Of a stretch of 64,000 nt of DNA, positions 14,352 through 23,418 are shown piece after piece (positions within the stretch are counted from its first letter, which is position 1; every line of letters starts with the position of its first letter). Under the pieces are notes generated by a model. It did no database searches, was not told the DNA's origin, and saw only the letters and a program-made list of their open reading frames with translations. The stretch comes from Pseudoalteromonas sp. N1230-9 (GTDB lineage: Bacteria > Pseudomonadota > Gammaproteobacteria > Enterobacterales > Alteromonadaceae). A program made the translations under genes and the position numbers. Location of the stretch: NCBI RefSeq assembly GCF_032716425.1, contig NZ_CP090419.1, positions 3,226,001 through 3,290,000 on the forward strand, read 5' to 3'.

Positions 14352-14972
14352 CTATGTTGGCACCGCTAAACCAAAGTAATGAGCAATACCACCTAAAATA
14401 TTAGTTACCGCCACAGAAGATAAAATTAACCCCATTACTCGGCTAATAATACTTGCCCCACTGTCGCCAATTAACTTATGAACATGTGTGGCAAGCAGTA
14501 ATAAAACCAGCACGATTACTAATACAAAAAGCATGATTGATGACGTTATAAGCTGCTCATACCAAGTGTATTCTGTATTTCGAGTCATTAGCACCGCACC
14601 AAGCATGGCTCCAGGGCTCGCAATAGAAGGAATGGCTAATGGGAAAATAGCCGTTTCGGTGCTATCTCGTACGCTTTTGATTTCAGTTTCTGGTTTACTT
14701 TCACCGAATATCATCGACAAAGCAAAAAGTAATAAAACAATACCTCCGGCAATCTGAAACGCCGAAAGCGGAATATTTATCGCATTTAAAAGCAACTCGC
14801 CCGCGACAACAAAAAATAATAGAACCAGTGCCGAAACACCAACTGCTTTTAAAGCAACTTTGCGCTTAAATTTGGCGTCATCCCAGCGTGTAACAGCAAT
14901 AAAAACAGGCACTGTACCGATAGGATCAATAACAGCAAAAAAGAAAATGAATGCGGCAAGCAATTCATTCAT
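14352..14972 (-). CDS. MarC-family integral membrane protein
   Basis: The 206-residue protein has six predicted membrane helices and the family motif IDPIGTVPVFIAVT in the first one, with a mirrored IASPGAMLGAVLM in the fourth. This is the UPF0056/MarC fold. MarC itself was wrongly linked to multiple drug resistance and its substrate is not settled, although related proteins are annotated as small neutral amino-acid transporters. It is divergent from zur. Confidence 0.85.
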   Translation of the reverse strand: MNELLAAFIFFFAVIDPIGTVPVFIAVTRWDDAKFKRKVALKAVGVSALVLLFFVVAGELLLNAINIPLSAFQIAGGIVLLLFALSMIFGESKPETEIKSVRDSTETAIFPLAIPSIASPGAMLGAVLMTRNTEYTWYEQLITSSIMLFVLVIVLVLLLLATHVHKLIGDSGASIISRVMGLILSSVAVTNILGGIAHYFGLAVPT

Positions 14973-15067
14973 TGAGAAAACTCCCTATAAAACGTGTTAG
15001 CGAATAAAAACACTGCAACTACAATACAGTATGTTAGTATATCACGGTAGCGTAAGGATAAGAGAAG

Positions 15068-15502
15068 ATGAATATAGAATCACTCGTCAGTAAAGCAAAA
15101 CAAGTCTGCGACAATCGTGGGGCACGTTTCACACCTATCCGTGAAAAAGTATTCCGCCTGCTAGCAAGTGCTCAGGGTGGCGTTGGTGCTTATGATTTAT
15201 TAGAACAACTTAAATTAACTGAGTCAGGCGCAAAACCTGCCACTATTTATCGTGCTTTGGATTTCTTGTCAGAACTTGGCTTTATTCACAAAATTGAAAG
15301 CACAAACTCATTTATGTTGTGCCACCACTTTGATCACATTCACCCTGTACAGTTACTGATATGTGACAGTTGTGGCTATGTTAAAGAGTTACACTCAACC
15401 GTTATTTCACACGAACTAAATAATCTAGCGGCAGAGAGTGGGTTTATTGTCTCAGGACAAACTATCGAAGCACACGGTAAATGTGAAAATTGCAAAGATT
15501 AA
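15068..15502 (+). CDS. zur: Zinc uptake regulator Zur (Fur family)
   Basis: The 144-residue protein has the winged-helix core (ARFTPIREKVFRLL, ATIYRALDFLSELG) and the Zur-type metal region. That region has HHFDHIH, CDSCG and a C-terminal CENC that completes a structural zinc site. It represses zinc uptake genes when zinc is plentiful. Fur is unlikely because the HHHDH pattern of Fur is absent and the position near dusA is that of zur in related genomes. The 95-bp gap to the MarC gene holds both promoters. Confidence 0.88.
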   Translation: MNIESLVSKAKQVCDNRGARFTPIREKVFRLLASAQGGVGAYDLLEQLKLTESGAKPATIYRALDFLSELGFIHKIESTNSFMLCHHFDHIHPVQLLICDSCGYVKELHSTVISHELNNLAAESGFIVSGQTIEAHGKCENCKD

Positions 15503-15578
15503 GTGCGCTGTCACATACAGCCACTACACTTATAGTTAGAAAGGCAGTTTAACTGCGTAATCTGAGGGAAAATAAACA

Positions 15579-16046
15579 ATGAATGTAGAGTTCATCAACC
15601 CTTTTTTATCATCATTATTAAATGTATTGAGCACCATGGCTCAAACAGAATTAAAACCGGGTAAACCTAGTTTAAAAAAAGATGAATTAGCCCGTGGCGA
15701 TGTATCAGGTTTGATTGGTATGGTAGGGCCTCAAACAAAAGGCTCACTATCAATTACCTTTGATGAAAGCTTAGCATTAACTATTATGGAAAGAATGCTG
15801 GGGGAGCGACCAGACTCAGTCAATGAAGAAGTAACCGACATGGTAGGTGAAATTACCAACATGGTAACAGGCGGTGCTAAAAACTTACTCGGCGAAAAAG
15901 GCTATGAGTTTGATATGGCAACGCCGATTGTTGTGTCTGGTAAAGGACATACAATCGCCCATAAATGTGAAGGCGCCAAGGTATTAATCCCATTCACGTC
16001 CGCTGATGGTAACGCCAATATTGAAGTTAGCTTTGATAAACTATGA
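15579..16046 (+). CDS. cheX: CheX-type chemotaxis phosphatase
   Basis: The 155-residue protein matches the CheX/CheC-family fold and keeps the phosphatase signature E-x-x-N in [20 protein letters not shown]. CheX dephosphorylates CheY-P. Nearby chemotaxis genes are absent, so it acts with a chemotaxis cluster elsewhere, or on another response regulator. It is coupled to yjbQ by a 4-nt ATGA overlap. Confidence 0.88.
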   Translation: MNVEFINPFLSSLLNVLSTMAQTELKPGKPSLKKDELARGDVSGLIGMVGPQTKGSLSITFDESLALTIMERMLGERPDSVNEEVTDMVGEITNMVTGGAKNLLGEKGYEFDMATPIVVSGKGHTIAHKCEGAKVLIPFTSADGNANIEVSFDKL

Positions 16047-16468
16047 GCTGGCAGCAAAAAACCATTCAATTGAAGCCTCGCTTGCGAGGCTTTCACATCA
16101 TTGATGACGAGCTACTTCGTCAACTTCCAGAAATAACGCAATACAAAGTCGGTTTATTACACCTGTTCATTCAGCATACGTCTGCAAGCTTAACAATTAA
16201 CGAAAATGCCGATCCCACTGTGCGAATGGATATGGAAAGTCACTTCAATCACTTTGTACCAGAACGACAAAGTTATTATCGTCATGATTATGAAGGTGAT
16301 GACGACATGCCAGCCCACATAAAAAGCAGTACATTAGGTGCTGAACTCACCATACCTATTAACCAAGGCCGCTTAATGCTTGGCACATGGCAAGGCATCT
16401 ATTTAGGTGAACACCGTGATCATGGTGGCGCTAGACGCATTGTCGCGACGATCCAAGGTCAGATCTAA
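16043..16468 (+). CDS. yjbQ: YjbQ/UPF0047 family protein
   Basis: The 141-residue protein is a full-length Yjb[18 protein letters not shown] and the C-terminal [16 protein letters not shown] are the family's metal-site motifs. Members show weak thiamine-phosphate synthase activity in some tests, but the true function is unsettled. The ATG overlaps the cheX stop. Confidence 0.88.
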   Translation: MSWQQKTIQLKPRLRGFHIIDDELLRQLPEITQYKVGLLHLFIQHTSASLTINENADPTVRMDMESHFNHFVPERQSYYRHDYEGDDDMPAHIKSSTLGAELTIPINQGRLMLGTWQGIYLGEHRDHGGARRIVATIQGQI

Positions 16469-16545
16469 AACTAACTTTAAGCTGTAAGCAAAACTTGGCT
16501 TTAACTAAATTATTTAAGAAAGTGTTTTTGGAATTTTTTAGAGAT

Positions 16546-16621
16546 TGGAGCGGCACACGAGGCTCGAACTCGTGACCTCAACCTTGGCAAGGTTGCGCTC
16601 TACCAACTGAGCTAGTGCCGC
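16546..16621 (-). tRNA. tRNA-Gly (GCC), copy 1
   Basis: A 76-nt gene with encoded CCA, anticodon GCC in a CTTGCCAAG loop region, paired acceptor ends GCGGCAC/GTGCCGC and a standard T arm. It is the last gene of the leftward array. Confidence 0.95.
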
Positions 16622-16701
16622 ATCAAAAAAGTTTCTAGTTACAAGCTTCAGGTTAGTTACTTTCCCCTTGAAACTTATATCAATTTCTTTTGGTGAGAAA
16701 T

Positions 16702-16777
16702 TGGAGCGGCACACGAGGCTCGAACTCGTGACCTCAACCTTGGCAAGGTTGCGCTCTACCAACTGAGCTAGTGCCGC
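16702..16777 (-). tRNA. tRNA-Gly (GCC), copy 2
   Basis: Identical in sequence to copy 1, including CCA. The spacer before the next copy is also nearly repeated (a TTTCCCCTTGAAACTT core), showing the array grew by tandem duplication. Confidence 0.95.
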
Positions 16778-16787
16778 TTTATAAGTC

Positions 16788-16860
16788 GTCAGTAATTTGT
16801 CCGTTGCTGCACAACCTTGAAGGTTGCGGTAAAACGTTCTGGCAACTGAGCTAGTGCCGC
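16788..16860 (-). pseudogene. Degenerate tRNA-Gly-derived repeat A
   Basis: The first 18 nt match the tRNA-Gly 5' end (GCGGCACTAGCTCAGTTG). The anticodon arm is altered (GCAACCTT then CAAGGTTG, losing two anticodon bases). The T arm and 3' acceptor strand are replaced by unrelated sequence. It cannot fold as a tRNA. It is nearly identical to copies B and C. Confidence 0.8.
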
Positions 16861-16962
16861 ATCAAATAGTTTCTAGTTACAAGATTCAAGTTACAAGTTT
16901 GAATAGCTTGGAGCTTTCAACTTTCCCCTTGAAACTTAAGCCAATTTCTTTTGGTGAGAAAT

Positions 16963-17038
16963 TGGAGCGGCACACGAGGCTCGAACTCGTGACCTCAACC
17001 TTGGCAAGGTTGCGCTCTACCAACTGAGCTAGTGCCGC
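16963..17038 (-). tRNA. tRNA-Gly (GCC), copy 3
   Basis: Identical 76-nt gene with encoded CCA. Confidence 0.95.
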
Positions 17039-17123
17039 ACAATAAGTTACTAGTTTTAAGTTACAAGCTTCAAGTTAGTTACTTTCCCCTTGAAACTTAA
17101 GCCAATTTCTTTTGGTGAGAAAT

Positions 17124-17199
17124 TGGAGCGGCACACGAGGCTCGAACTCGTGACCTCAACCTTGGCAAGGTTGCGCTCTACCAACTGAGCTAGTGCCGC
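17124..17199 (-). tRNA. tRNA-Gly (GCC), copy 4
   Basis: Identical 76-nt gene with encoded CCA; it is the first intact gene from the promoter side. Confidence 0.95.
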
Positions 17200-17208
17200 T
17201 TTTAAGTA

Positions 17209-17280
17209 GTCAGTAATTTGCCCGTTGCTGCACAACCTTGAAGGTTGCGGTAAACGTTCTGGCAACTGAGCTAGTGCCGC
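17209..17280 (-). pseudogene. Degenerate tRNA-Gly-derived repeat B
   Basis: Same structure as repeat A: intact tRNA 5' end, altered anticodon stem, no T arm. It differs from A by a few bases. Confidence 0.8.
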
Positions 17281-17291
17281 ATTCAAAAGTA

Positions 17292-17363
17292 GTCAGTAAT
17301 TTGTCCGTTGGCGCACAACCTGAAGGTTGCGGTAAAACGTTCTGGCAACTGAGCTAGTGCCGC
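17292..17363 (-). pseudogene. Degenerate tRNA-Gly-derived repeat C
   Basis: The first element after the promoter. It is nearly the same as A and B, with a one-base deletion in the anticodon-stem remnant. It would be transcribed at the head of the array. Confidence 0.8.
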
Positions 17364-17421
17364 ATTCAATTACTTAAAGACATACCAACCCCGCGGGGGT
17401 TAACGTCTTAAGCGGGGCAGG

Positions 17422-17449
17422 ATTCTACAATAATCCGATGTGTTTGCAA
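17422..17449 (-). promoter_or_regulatory. Stringent-type promoter of the tRNA-Gly array
   Basis: On the minus strand a -35 TTGCAA (17444-17449), 16-bp spacer and -10 TAGAAT (17422-17427) are followed by a GC-rich discriminator CCTGCCCCGC. GC-rich discriminators are the mark of promoters shut down by ppGpp. It sits 60 nt upstream of repeat C and abuts the 3' end of orn. Confidence 0.7.
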
Positions 17450-17456
17450 ATGTTTT

Positions 17457-18002
17457 TTACAAATTAAAGAATTTTTCTTGGTAAACCTTTAATTCCATGA
17501 TCGAATCTTTGATATCGTCGAGGGCTAGATGTGAACCTTTTTTGTTCACTTGTGCTAACACGTCAGGTTTCCAGCGACGCGCAAGTTCTTTAACTGTGCT
17601 TACATCAAGGTTACGGTAGTGGAAGTAGTTTTCCAATTCAGGCATGTACTTATTCATAAAGCGGCGGTCTTGCCCGATAGAATTACCACACATAGGCGAT
17701 GTACCCGCTGGCACCCATTGCTTTAAAAATGCCAATGTTTGATCAATAGCATCTTGCTCTGTGAAAGTGCTTGCTTTACAGCGAGCTGTTAAACCAGATT
17801 GACCGTGCTGAGTTGTACACCACTCGTCCATGCCATCAAGCAGTTCATCGCTTTGATGAATAGCAATAACAGGGCCTTCAGCCAAGATGTTTAAATCACT
17901 GTCGGTGACAACAGTGGCAATTTCGAGTATTTTATCTGTTGCTGGTTCGAGGCCAGTCATTTCCAGGTCGAGCCAGATAAGATTTGATTTATGAAAAGAC
18001 AT
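17457..18002 (-). CDS. orn: Oligoribonuclease
   Basis: A 181-residue DEDDh exonuclease: [12 protein letters not shown] carries the first acidic pair, SIGQDRRFM the third residue and [10 protein letters not shown] the His/Asp end. Orn degrades the shortest RNA fragments, including pGpG from c-di-GMP breakdown, which links it to the GGDEF protein in this window. The ATG at 18000-18002 follows AAGGT; the longer upstream frame is not used. It is divergent from rsgA, as in E. coli. Confidence 0.95.
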   Translation of the reverse strand: MSFHKSNLIWLDLEMTGLEPATDKILEIATVVTDSDLNILAEGPVIAIHQSDELLDGMDEWCTTQHGQSGLTARCKASTFTEQDAIDQTLAFLKQWVPAGTSPMCGNSIGQDRRFMNKYMPELENYFHYRNLDVSTVKELARRWKPDVLAQVNKKGSHLALDDIKDSIMELKVYQEKFFNL

Positions 18003-18124
18003 AGTTACCTTAGCGGTGCTTTCCTTTAGATCCAACGCATTTAGATATATCATATTAGTATCATCAGTCGACCTAAAGCTTTTTTTTCAAAAAGCCCGAC
18101 ATTTACTCAAGTTATAGGCCAAAA

Positions 18125-19183
18125 GTGGCAAAACAAAAGAAATTAAGTAAAGGCCAATCGCGTCGAATTAAGGCCAATCATCAAAAACGCCTCTCTAATG
18201 CAGACAAAAAGCAACAGAAAGGGGCAACTGTGCAATGGCAAAATGACAATTTAGGCCCTGCCGAAAATGCAGTTGTGATCAGTCGATTTGGTCAACATGC
18301 TGACATCGAAACCGAATCAGGCGAAGTGCTGCGCTGTAATATACGCAGAACAGTATCGAGCCTTGTATGTGGTGATAAAGTTATTTTTCGCCGTGCAAAA
18401 GTTAGCGAAGGCGACTTAGCTGGCGTTATTGAAGCAACCCATGAACGTCGCTCACAACTAACGCGCCCTGATTTTTATGACGGCGTGAAAGTCGTCGCTG
18501 CCAATATCGACCAAATTTTAATGGTCTCGGCGGTGTTGCCTGAGTTTACGCCAAACATTATCGACCGCTACTTAGTTGCCTGTGAAGACATGGGTATTGA
18601 GCCTATTTTAGTGCTTAACAAAATAGATTTAATTGACGATGAAGGCCTTGCTTTTATTGATGAAATTCTCGATATCTATCGTGAATTAGGTTATCAAGTA
18701 CTGTTAGTCAGTAATAAAACGGGTCAAGGCATTGATGAGCTTAAACAAAAACTGGTCGATAAAAACAGCATTTTTGTTGGTCAAAGTGGCGTGGGTAAAT
18801 CAACCTTAGTGAACACTGTACTGCCTGATGCTGACATCTTAACTCAAGAAGTATCTGAGAACAGCGGCCTTGGTCAACACACAACAACCGTATCGCGATT
18901 ACACCATTTACCAAGTGGTGGTAACCTAATAGACTCACCGGGGATTCGTGAGTTTGGCTTATGGCATTTAGATGTTGAGCGCGTTACATGGTGCTTTAAA
19001 GAGTTCCGTGATTTTATTGGTGGCTGTCGTTTTCGAGATTGTAAACATTTAAACGATCCTGGCTGTATAATTCGCCAAGCTGTTGATGATGGTGAAATTT
19101 CAGAACTTCGTTTTGACAGTTACCACCGAATTTTAGAAACTATGGCCGACGGCCGTGCTGGTGCACGCGCTCCTCGCGTATAA
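18125..19183 (+). CDS. rsgA: Ribosome small-subunit GTPase RsgA
   Basis: The 352-residue protein has an OB-fold front, a circularly permuted GTPase (NKID near residue 165 precedes the P-loop GQSGVGKST near 217-226) and a C-terminal zinc region with C-x-C/H spacing ([16 protein letters not shown]). It checks the 30S decoding centre during late assembly. It starts at a GTG. The basic N-terminal tail is typical. Confidence 0.95.
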   Translation: MAKQKKLSKGQSRRIKANHQKRLSNADKKQQKGATVQWQNDNLGPAENAVVISRFGQHADIETESGEVLRCNIRRTVSSLVCGDKVIFRRAKVSEGDLAGVIEATHERRSQLTRPDFYDGVKVVAANIDQILMVSAVLPEFTPNIIDRYLVACEDMGIEPILVLNKIDLIDDEGLAFIDEILDIYRELGYQVLLVSNKTGQGIDELKQKLVDKNSIFVGQSGVGKSTLVNTVLPDADILTQEVSENSGLGQHTTTVSRLHHLPSGGNLIDSPGIREFGLWHLDVERVTWCFKEFRDFIGGCRFRDCKHLNDPGCIIRQAVDDGEISELRFDSYHRILETMADGRAGARAPRV

Positions 19184-19201
19184 CTATTTAGGAAATAACA
19201 A

Positions 19202-20068
19202 GTGAGTTTAGATAAATTCAAAATTGCTATGCAATATGCCATGCCAAAACATTTCATTTCGCGCATGGTCGGCAAGTTAGCAGCAGCAAAAGCGGGTGGC
19301 TTAACAACGGCCTTAATTAAATTGTTCATCAAACAATACAAAATTGATATGAGTGAGGCTAAATACCCAGATCCAGCTCATTACAAAACTTTTAATGAGT
19401 TTTTCACTCGCCCATTAAAAGAAGGTATTCGTCCACTTGCTGAAGAAAGCGACATTATTGCTCACCCAGTTGATGGTGCAATTAGCCAATTAGGCGATGT
19501 AGTAGACGGTCAAATCATCCAAGCAAAAGGCCATGACTACAGCTTACAAGCACTCCTAGGTGGCAAAGAAGAAGACACAGCGCCGTTTTTAGGCGGTAAA
19601 TTTGCCACTATTTATTTAGCGCCTAAAGATTATCACCGTATTCACATGCCTGTTGATGGTACGCTGAGCAAAATGATCTACGTACCGGGTGATTTATTTT
19701 CGGTCAACCCGTTAACAGCGCAAAATGTACCTAACCTATTTGCTCGTAACGAACGTGTTGTGGCTATCTTTGAAACCGAAATTGGCCCACTAGCCATGGT
19801 ACTTGTAGGTGCGACAATTGTTGCTAGCATCGAGACTATTTGGGCAGGCACAGTCACGCCACCAGCAGGTAAAGATGTATTTAGTTGGAATTACCCAACC
19901 ACAGGTGACAACGCGATTACTCTGAAGAAAGGTGAAGAAATGGGTCGCTTTAAGTTAGGCTCTACCGTTATTTTAGCCTGGGGTGCAAATCAAGCTGAGT
20001 TCTTGTCAGATCAACACCCAGAAACAGTGACGCGCATGGGAACACCATTTGCGAAAATTAACGACTAA
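19202..20068 (+). CDS. psd: Phosphatidylserine decarboxylase
   Basis: The 288-residue proenzyme ends in the self-cleavage motif LGST (Ser254 becomes the pyruvoyl group of the alpha chain). It makes phosphatidylethanolamine at the inner membrane. The GTG start has AGGA 8 nt upstream and gives the expected N-terminus. It follows rsgA by 18 bp, the conserved orn-rsgA-psd neighbourhood. Confidence 0.95.
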   Translation: MSLDKFKIAMQYAMPKHFISRMVGKLAAAKAGGLTTALIKLFIKQYKIDMSEAKYPDPAHYKTFNEFFTRPLKEGIRPLAEESDIIAHPVDGAISQLGDVVDGQIIQAKGHDYSLQALLGGKEEDTAPFLGGKFATIYLAPKDYHRIHMPVDGTLSKMIYVPGDLFSVNPLTAQNVPNLFARNERVVAIFETEIGPLAMVLVGATIVASIETIWAGTVTPPAGKDVFSWNYPTTGDNAITLKKGEEMGRFKLGSTVILAWGANQAEFLSDQHPETVTRMGTPFAKIND

Positions 20069-20078
20069 TAAGTTCAAT

Positions 20079-20115
20079 TAAGCAAACCACTTGAGCAAAA
20101 GTGGTTTGCTTAAAA
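20079..20115 (+). terminator. Hairpin after psd
   Basis: A long stem (AAGCAAACCACTT/AAGTGGTTTGCTT) closes a short loop ten bases after the psd stop. The T run is weak, so it may act mainly as an mRNA 3' end. Confidence 0.6.
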
Positions 20116-20121
20116 TTCACT

Positions 20122-20138
20122 ATAAATCGCGCCTACAC
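20122..20138. repeat. REP-like half element
   Basis: ATAAATCGCGCCTACA is shared in core with elements at 24461, 29925, 33258 and 45130. It overlaps the last codons of thiF. Confidence 0.5.
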
Positions 20139-20888
20139 CCCACGATTACACTCTGAGCACTCACTATCTTTTTGAATATTAAAGCGCTGCTGCATTAGTG
20201 TTAGCCCATCAAATTGAATAAACTCGCTACCCGTTTTATGGCCAAGCAATATATTGATAGCCAATAAACTTTGCATGCTTCCCATAACACCCAGTAACGG
20301 GCTCAATACCCCAGCATTGTCACAATTAAGTACTGTTTGCTCCTCCGTTTGCGGGAATACACAGCCATAGCAAGGGCTCTGTTCATCACGAAAATCAAAA
20401 CTCATCACCTGCCCCTGCGTTGCAATGGCAGCGGCTGATACAAGTGGGATAGATTTAGCTAAACAATAGCGATTAACCAAATAACGGGTAGCAAAGTTAT
20501 CACTGCAATCAAGGATGATGTCAGCGCCATCAAGAAGCTCAGCACTGTTACTTTCATCAAGCTTTTGGCATAGGGGCTTAACCGTAATTTGATTATTTAA
20601 ACTACTTAACACCTTGGCAGCCGCCTGTGTTTTTGTCTGCCCCATATGGTTTACTTTATAGAGTATTTGTCGCTGTAGATTTGAAAGCTCAACCTTATCA
20701 TCGTCTATTAAAGTGAGCGTTCCGATACCCGCCGCCGCTAAATAAAAAAGTGCTGGGGAGCCAAGTCCACCCGCTCCGACAACCACAATATGAGCAGCCT
20801 TTAACTTTTGCTGACCCGCAAGCCCCACCTCTTTTAATAGCAAGTGGCGGCTATAACGAATTTGCTCTTTGTCGCTTAACGCGCTCAT
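20133..20888 (-). CDS. thiF: ThiF adenylyltransferase for ThiS
   Basis: A 251-residue E1-like enzyme: VVGAGGLGSPALFYLAAAG binds ATP, and zinc cysteines are in CYGC and CSEC near the C-terminus. It adenylates the ThiS C-terminal Gly so that sulfur can be loaded for the thiazole ring. MoeB is very similar in sequence; the position at the end of the thi operon decides for ThiF. It starts one base after the thiDE stop. Confidence 0.88.
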   Translation of the reverse strand: MSALSDKEQIRYSRHLLLKEVGLAGQQKLKAAHIVVVGAGGLGSPALFYLAAAGIGTLTLIDDDKVELSNLQRQILYKVNHMGQTKTQAAAKVLSSLNNQITVKPLCQKLDESNSAELLDGADIILDCSDNFATRYLVNRYCLAKSIPLVSAAAIATQGQVMSFDFRDEQSPCYGCVFPQTEEQTVLNCDNAGVLSPLLGVMGSMQSLLAINILLGHKTGSEFIQFDGLTLMQQRFNIQKDSECSECNRGV

Positions 20889-20889
20889 G

Positions 20890-22425
20890 CTAAGACTGAC
20901 CTTCGACCAGCTGTTTTAACTTGGCAATGGCTAATTGGTAGTCTTCGGCTTCAGTAATCGCACGTACTACGGCAACACTGCCAACACCTGTGTTCGCAAC
21001 CTGCTCAGCACGAGATAAGTCAATTCCACCAATTGCCACCGTTGGATAATCAGCCATTAACGGCACAAATTTTTCGAGCTTTTCTAAACCTTGAATTTGT
21101 CCTGTCATGTCTTTGGTGGTGGTTGGGTAAATAGCGCCAAACGCCATATAACTTGGTCTGTAATTATGTGCACGTAGCATTTCATAAAAGCCATGGGTCG
21201 ACACACCTAAGCGTAACCCTGCCTCTTTTATGGCAATTAAATTAGCGGTTTGTAAGTCTTCTTGCCCTAAATGCACACCATAAGCACCGTGCTTAATCGC
21301 CAATTGCCAATAATCATTAATATATACCTGCGCATCGTACTTCTGCCCCAGCATAACCGCACTTGCAATGGCATCTTCAAGTGTTGCATCGTCTGCATTT
21401 TTCACTCTTAATTGAACGGTTTTAACCCCTTCGGCTAAACACTTCTCTAACCAATCAACCGTATCAACAACGGCATATAACCCTAGCTGTTTAGAGTCGC
21501 ACTCGGCAAAGCCTGCGGCCATGGTAAAATCAACCGGGCAATCAAAGTCGAGTTCATCACCAAGCCAACTTCCCGCCTCGATGACTTGTGGATAATCCGC
21601 CAGCGTTGTAGGAAAGCAAGTATGCGCAACGGGGCCAATCCCTTCACCATAACGAACGGCTGCTTTTAATCCTTGGTTTATATAGGCTTTCGCTAAAATA
21701 AAGGCATCTTTGAGTGGATACTGTTTGGCTAAACACGCGGCAATCACAGAAGCCATACTGCATCCAGTACCATGACTATGCGGAGTTTGAATTTTTTCGT
21801 TGCCAAGCCAATATGCCTGCTCACCTTGCACGCAGTAATCAATGCAGTAGCCACTTGGGTAATCCCAATGACCCCCTTTGATGATCACCGCTTTTGCACC
21901 ATAGCCTGTTAACTTCTCGGCGGCTTCTTTCACTGCGCTTGGACCAATCAGGTAAACACCAGTTAATAACTGCGTTTCGTGGGTGTTCGGTGTTACAACA
22001 TCGACTAATGGCAATAAACACTCTTTGATAGCACTAACAGTATCTTCTTCTGTTAATAAATCACCACTTGAGGCAATGGCAACCGGATCATAAACAACCA
22101 AAGGCGGCTCTGCCCAAGTTGCTTTGTAATGTTTTAAATGCTCACTAATAAGCTGTATTTGCTGCACATTGGCAAGCATGCCAATTTTAATCACGCTGGC
22201 AGGCATATCACTGGCTAAGGCTAATAGTTGCGACTCAATCACTTCTGTTGATATCGGGTTAAGTGCTTCTACACCTAGACTATTTTGTGCCGTTAAAGCA
22301 GTAATAACCGTACAGCCATGTACATTAAAACTTTGCATTGCCTTGATGTCGGCTTGAATTCCTGCACCGCCGCCCGAATCTGAGCCAGCTATGGTCCATA
22401 CAACCTGATTCATGTTATTCCTCAC
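20890..22425 (-). CDS. thiDE: ThiD-ThiE fusion (HMP-P kinase / thiamine-phosphate synthase)
   Basis: The 511-residue protein joins two enzymes. Residues about 5-265 are the HMP/HMP-P kinase (TIAGSDSGGGAGIQADIKAM, then HGTGCSMASVIAA). Residues about 310-510 are thiamine-phosphate synthase (LRVKNADD, YINDYWQLA, GVHLGQEDL, VAIGGI). It makes the pyrimidine diphosphate and couples it to the thiazole. The fusion puts two successive steps on one chain. A linker of about 45 residues separates the domains. Confidence 0.93.
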   Translation of the reverse strand: MRNNMNQVVWTIAGSDSGGGAGIQADIKAMQSFNVHGCTVITALTAQNSLGVEALNPISTEVIESQLLALASDMPASVIKIGMLANVQQIQLISEHLKHYKATWAEPPLVVYDPVAIASSGDLLTEEDTVSAIKECLLPLVDVVTPNTHETQLLTGVYLIGPSAVKEAAEKLTGYGAKAVIIKGGHWDYPSGYCIDYCVQGEQAYWLGNEKIQTPHSHGTGCSMASVIAACLAKQYPLKDAFILAKAYINQGLKAAVRYGEGIGPVAHTCFPTTLADYPQVIEAGSWLGDELDFDCPVDFTMAAGFAECDSKQLGLYAVVDTVDWLEKCLAEGVKTVQLRVKNADDATLEDAIASAVMLGQKYDAQVYINDYWQLAIKHGAYGVHLGQEDLQTANLIAIKEAGLRLGVSTHGFYEMLRAHNYRPSYMAFGAIYPTTTKDMTGQIQGLEKLEKFVPLMADYPTVAIGGIDLSRAEQVANTGVGSVAVVRAITEAEDYQLAIAKLKQLVEGQS

Positions 22426-22428
22426 ATT

Positions 22429-23211
22429 TTATTCTTGATGCCAAAATGGCATACCGAGCGTCGGCGTTGACGGGCTTGCTACGTCTTTTTCTGGCATCGC
22501 TTTAGCCACATAGCTATATCGACCCGCCTCTACAGCACTCTTAAACGCTTTACTCATCGTTACTGGGCAACCTGCACCCGCAATTGCCGAATTTAATAAT
22601 ACCGCATCATACCCTAATTCAAGCGCTTGGCAGGCATGAGATGGTAAACCTAATCCCGCATCAACAATTAACGTATGGTTTGGCAAGCGCTCACGGATCA
22701 TTTTTAAGTTATAAGGATTCAGCAAGCCTTTACCCGTGCCAATCGGCGCGCCCCAAGGCATTAGTACTTCGCAGCCTAAATCAGCGAGGCGCTGACACAG
22801 CACTAAATCATCAGTGCAATAAGGTAAAACTTTAAAGCCTTCGGCCAATAAAATTTTAGTGGCTTCGAGCAGTGCGATTGGATCTGGCTGTAAATTATAT
22901 TCATCACCAATCAGTTCTAACTTGATCCAATCAGTGGCAAACACTTCGCGGCACATTTGTGCCAAGGTCACTGCTTCTTTCACGCTATGACAACCCGCCG
23001 TATTTGGCAGCACCTTTAACCCAGTGTTTTTTATCAATTGCCAAAAATCATCACCCGCAGCAGCGCTTTGCTGGCGTCTTAATGAAACCGTGACAATTTC
23101 AGCCTGTGAGGTCACTATCGACTCTGTCATAACACTTGGCGAAGGGTACAGTGCTGAGCCAATCAGTAAGCGACTCGTAAATTGCTCACCATAAACTGAA
23201 AAACTATCCAT
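22429..23211 (-). CDS. thiG: Thiazole synthase
   Basis: A 260-residue ThiG with the Schiff-base lysine in WIKLELIGD and the phosphate site near [12 protein letters not shown]. It builds the thiazole phosphate from deoxyxylulose phosphate, dehydroglycine and ThiS-thiocarboxylate. The ATG at 23209-23211 is used: it gives the standard N-terminus ([24 protein letters not shown] region) and lies directly after the thiS stop, so the longer frame into thiS is not real. Confidence 0.95.
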   Translation of the reverse strand: MDSFSVYGEQFTSRLLIGSALYPSPSVMTESIVTSQAEIVTVSLRRQQSAAAGDDFWQLIKNTGLKVLPNTAGCHSVKEAVTLAQMCREVFATDWIKLELIGDEYNLQPDPIALLEATKILLAEGFKVLPYCTDDLVLCQRLADLGCEVLMPWGAPIGTGKGLLNPYNLKMIRERLPNHTLIVDAGLGLPSHACQALELGYDAVLLNSAIAGAGCPVTMSKAFKSAVEAGRYSYVAKAMPEKDVASPSTPTLGMPFWHQE

Positions 23212-23212
23212 C

Positions 23213-23410
23213 TTAGCCTCCTTGAATTGGCGACAATAACTCAATGCTGTCGCCTTCGTTGAGGGGTTTAGCATCGCATTGGCTGCGCGGTACAAAGTCA
23301 CCATTAACGGCAACGGCAAATGGAGGTCTTGCGCCAAACTGGCTCAACGCCTGAGTGAGCGATGCATTGTCGTTCACTGTCACTGACTGACCATTAATTA
23401 AAATATTCAT
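23213..23410 (-). CDS. thiS: Sulfur carrier protein ThiS
   Basis: A 65-residue ubiquitin-fold carrier ending in Gly-Gly (SPIQGG), the residue that is adenylated and thiocarboxylated. It sits between thiO and thiG, and the thiG ATG follows its stop by one base. Confidence 0.95.
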   Translation of the reverse strand: MNILINGQSVTVNDNASLTQALSQFGARPPFAVAVNGDFVPRSQCDAKPLNEGDSIELLSPIQGG

Positions 23411-23418
23411 TTTTATCC

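Noticed and set aside
16538..17286. Open frames across the tRNA-Gly array with repeated ALAQLVERNLAKVEV peptides
   Set aside because: They are translations of the tRNA genes and their spacers; the repeat follows the tRNA copies.
16546..17363. Regularly spaced repeats resembling a CRISPR array
   Set aside because: The repeats are whole tRNA genes or tRNA fragments with encoded CCA; spacers are also repeats and no cas gene is present.
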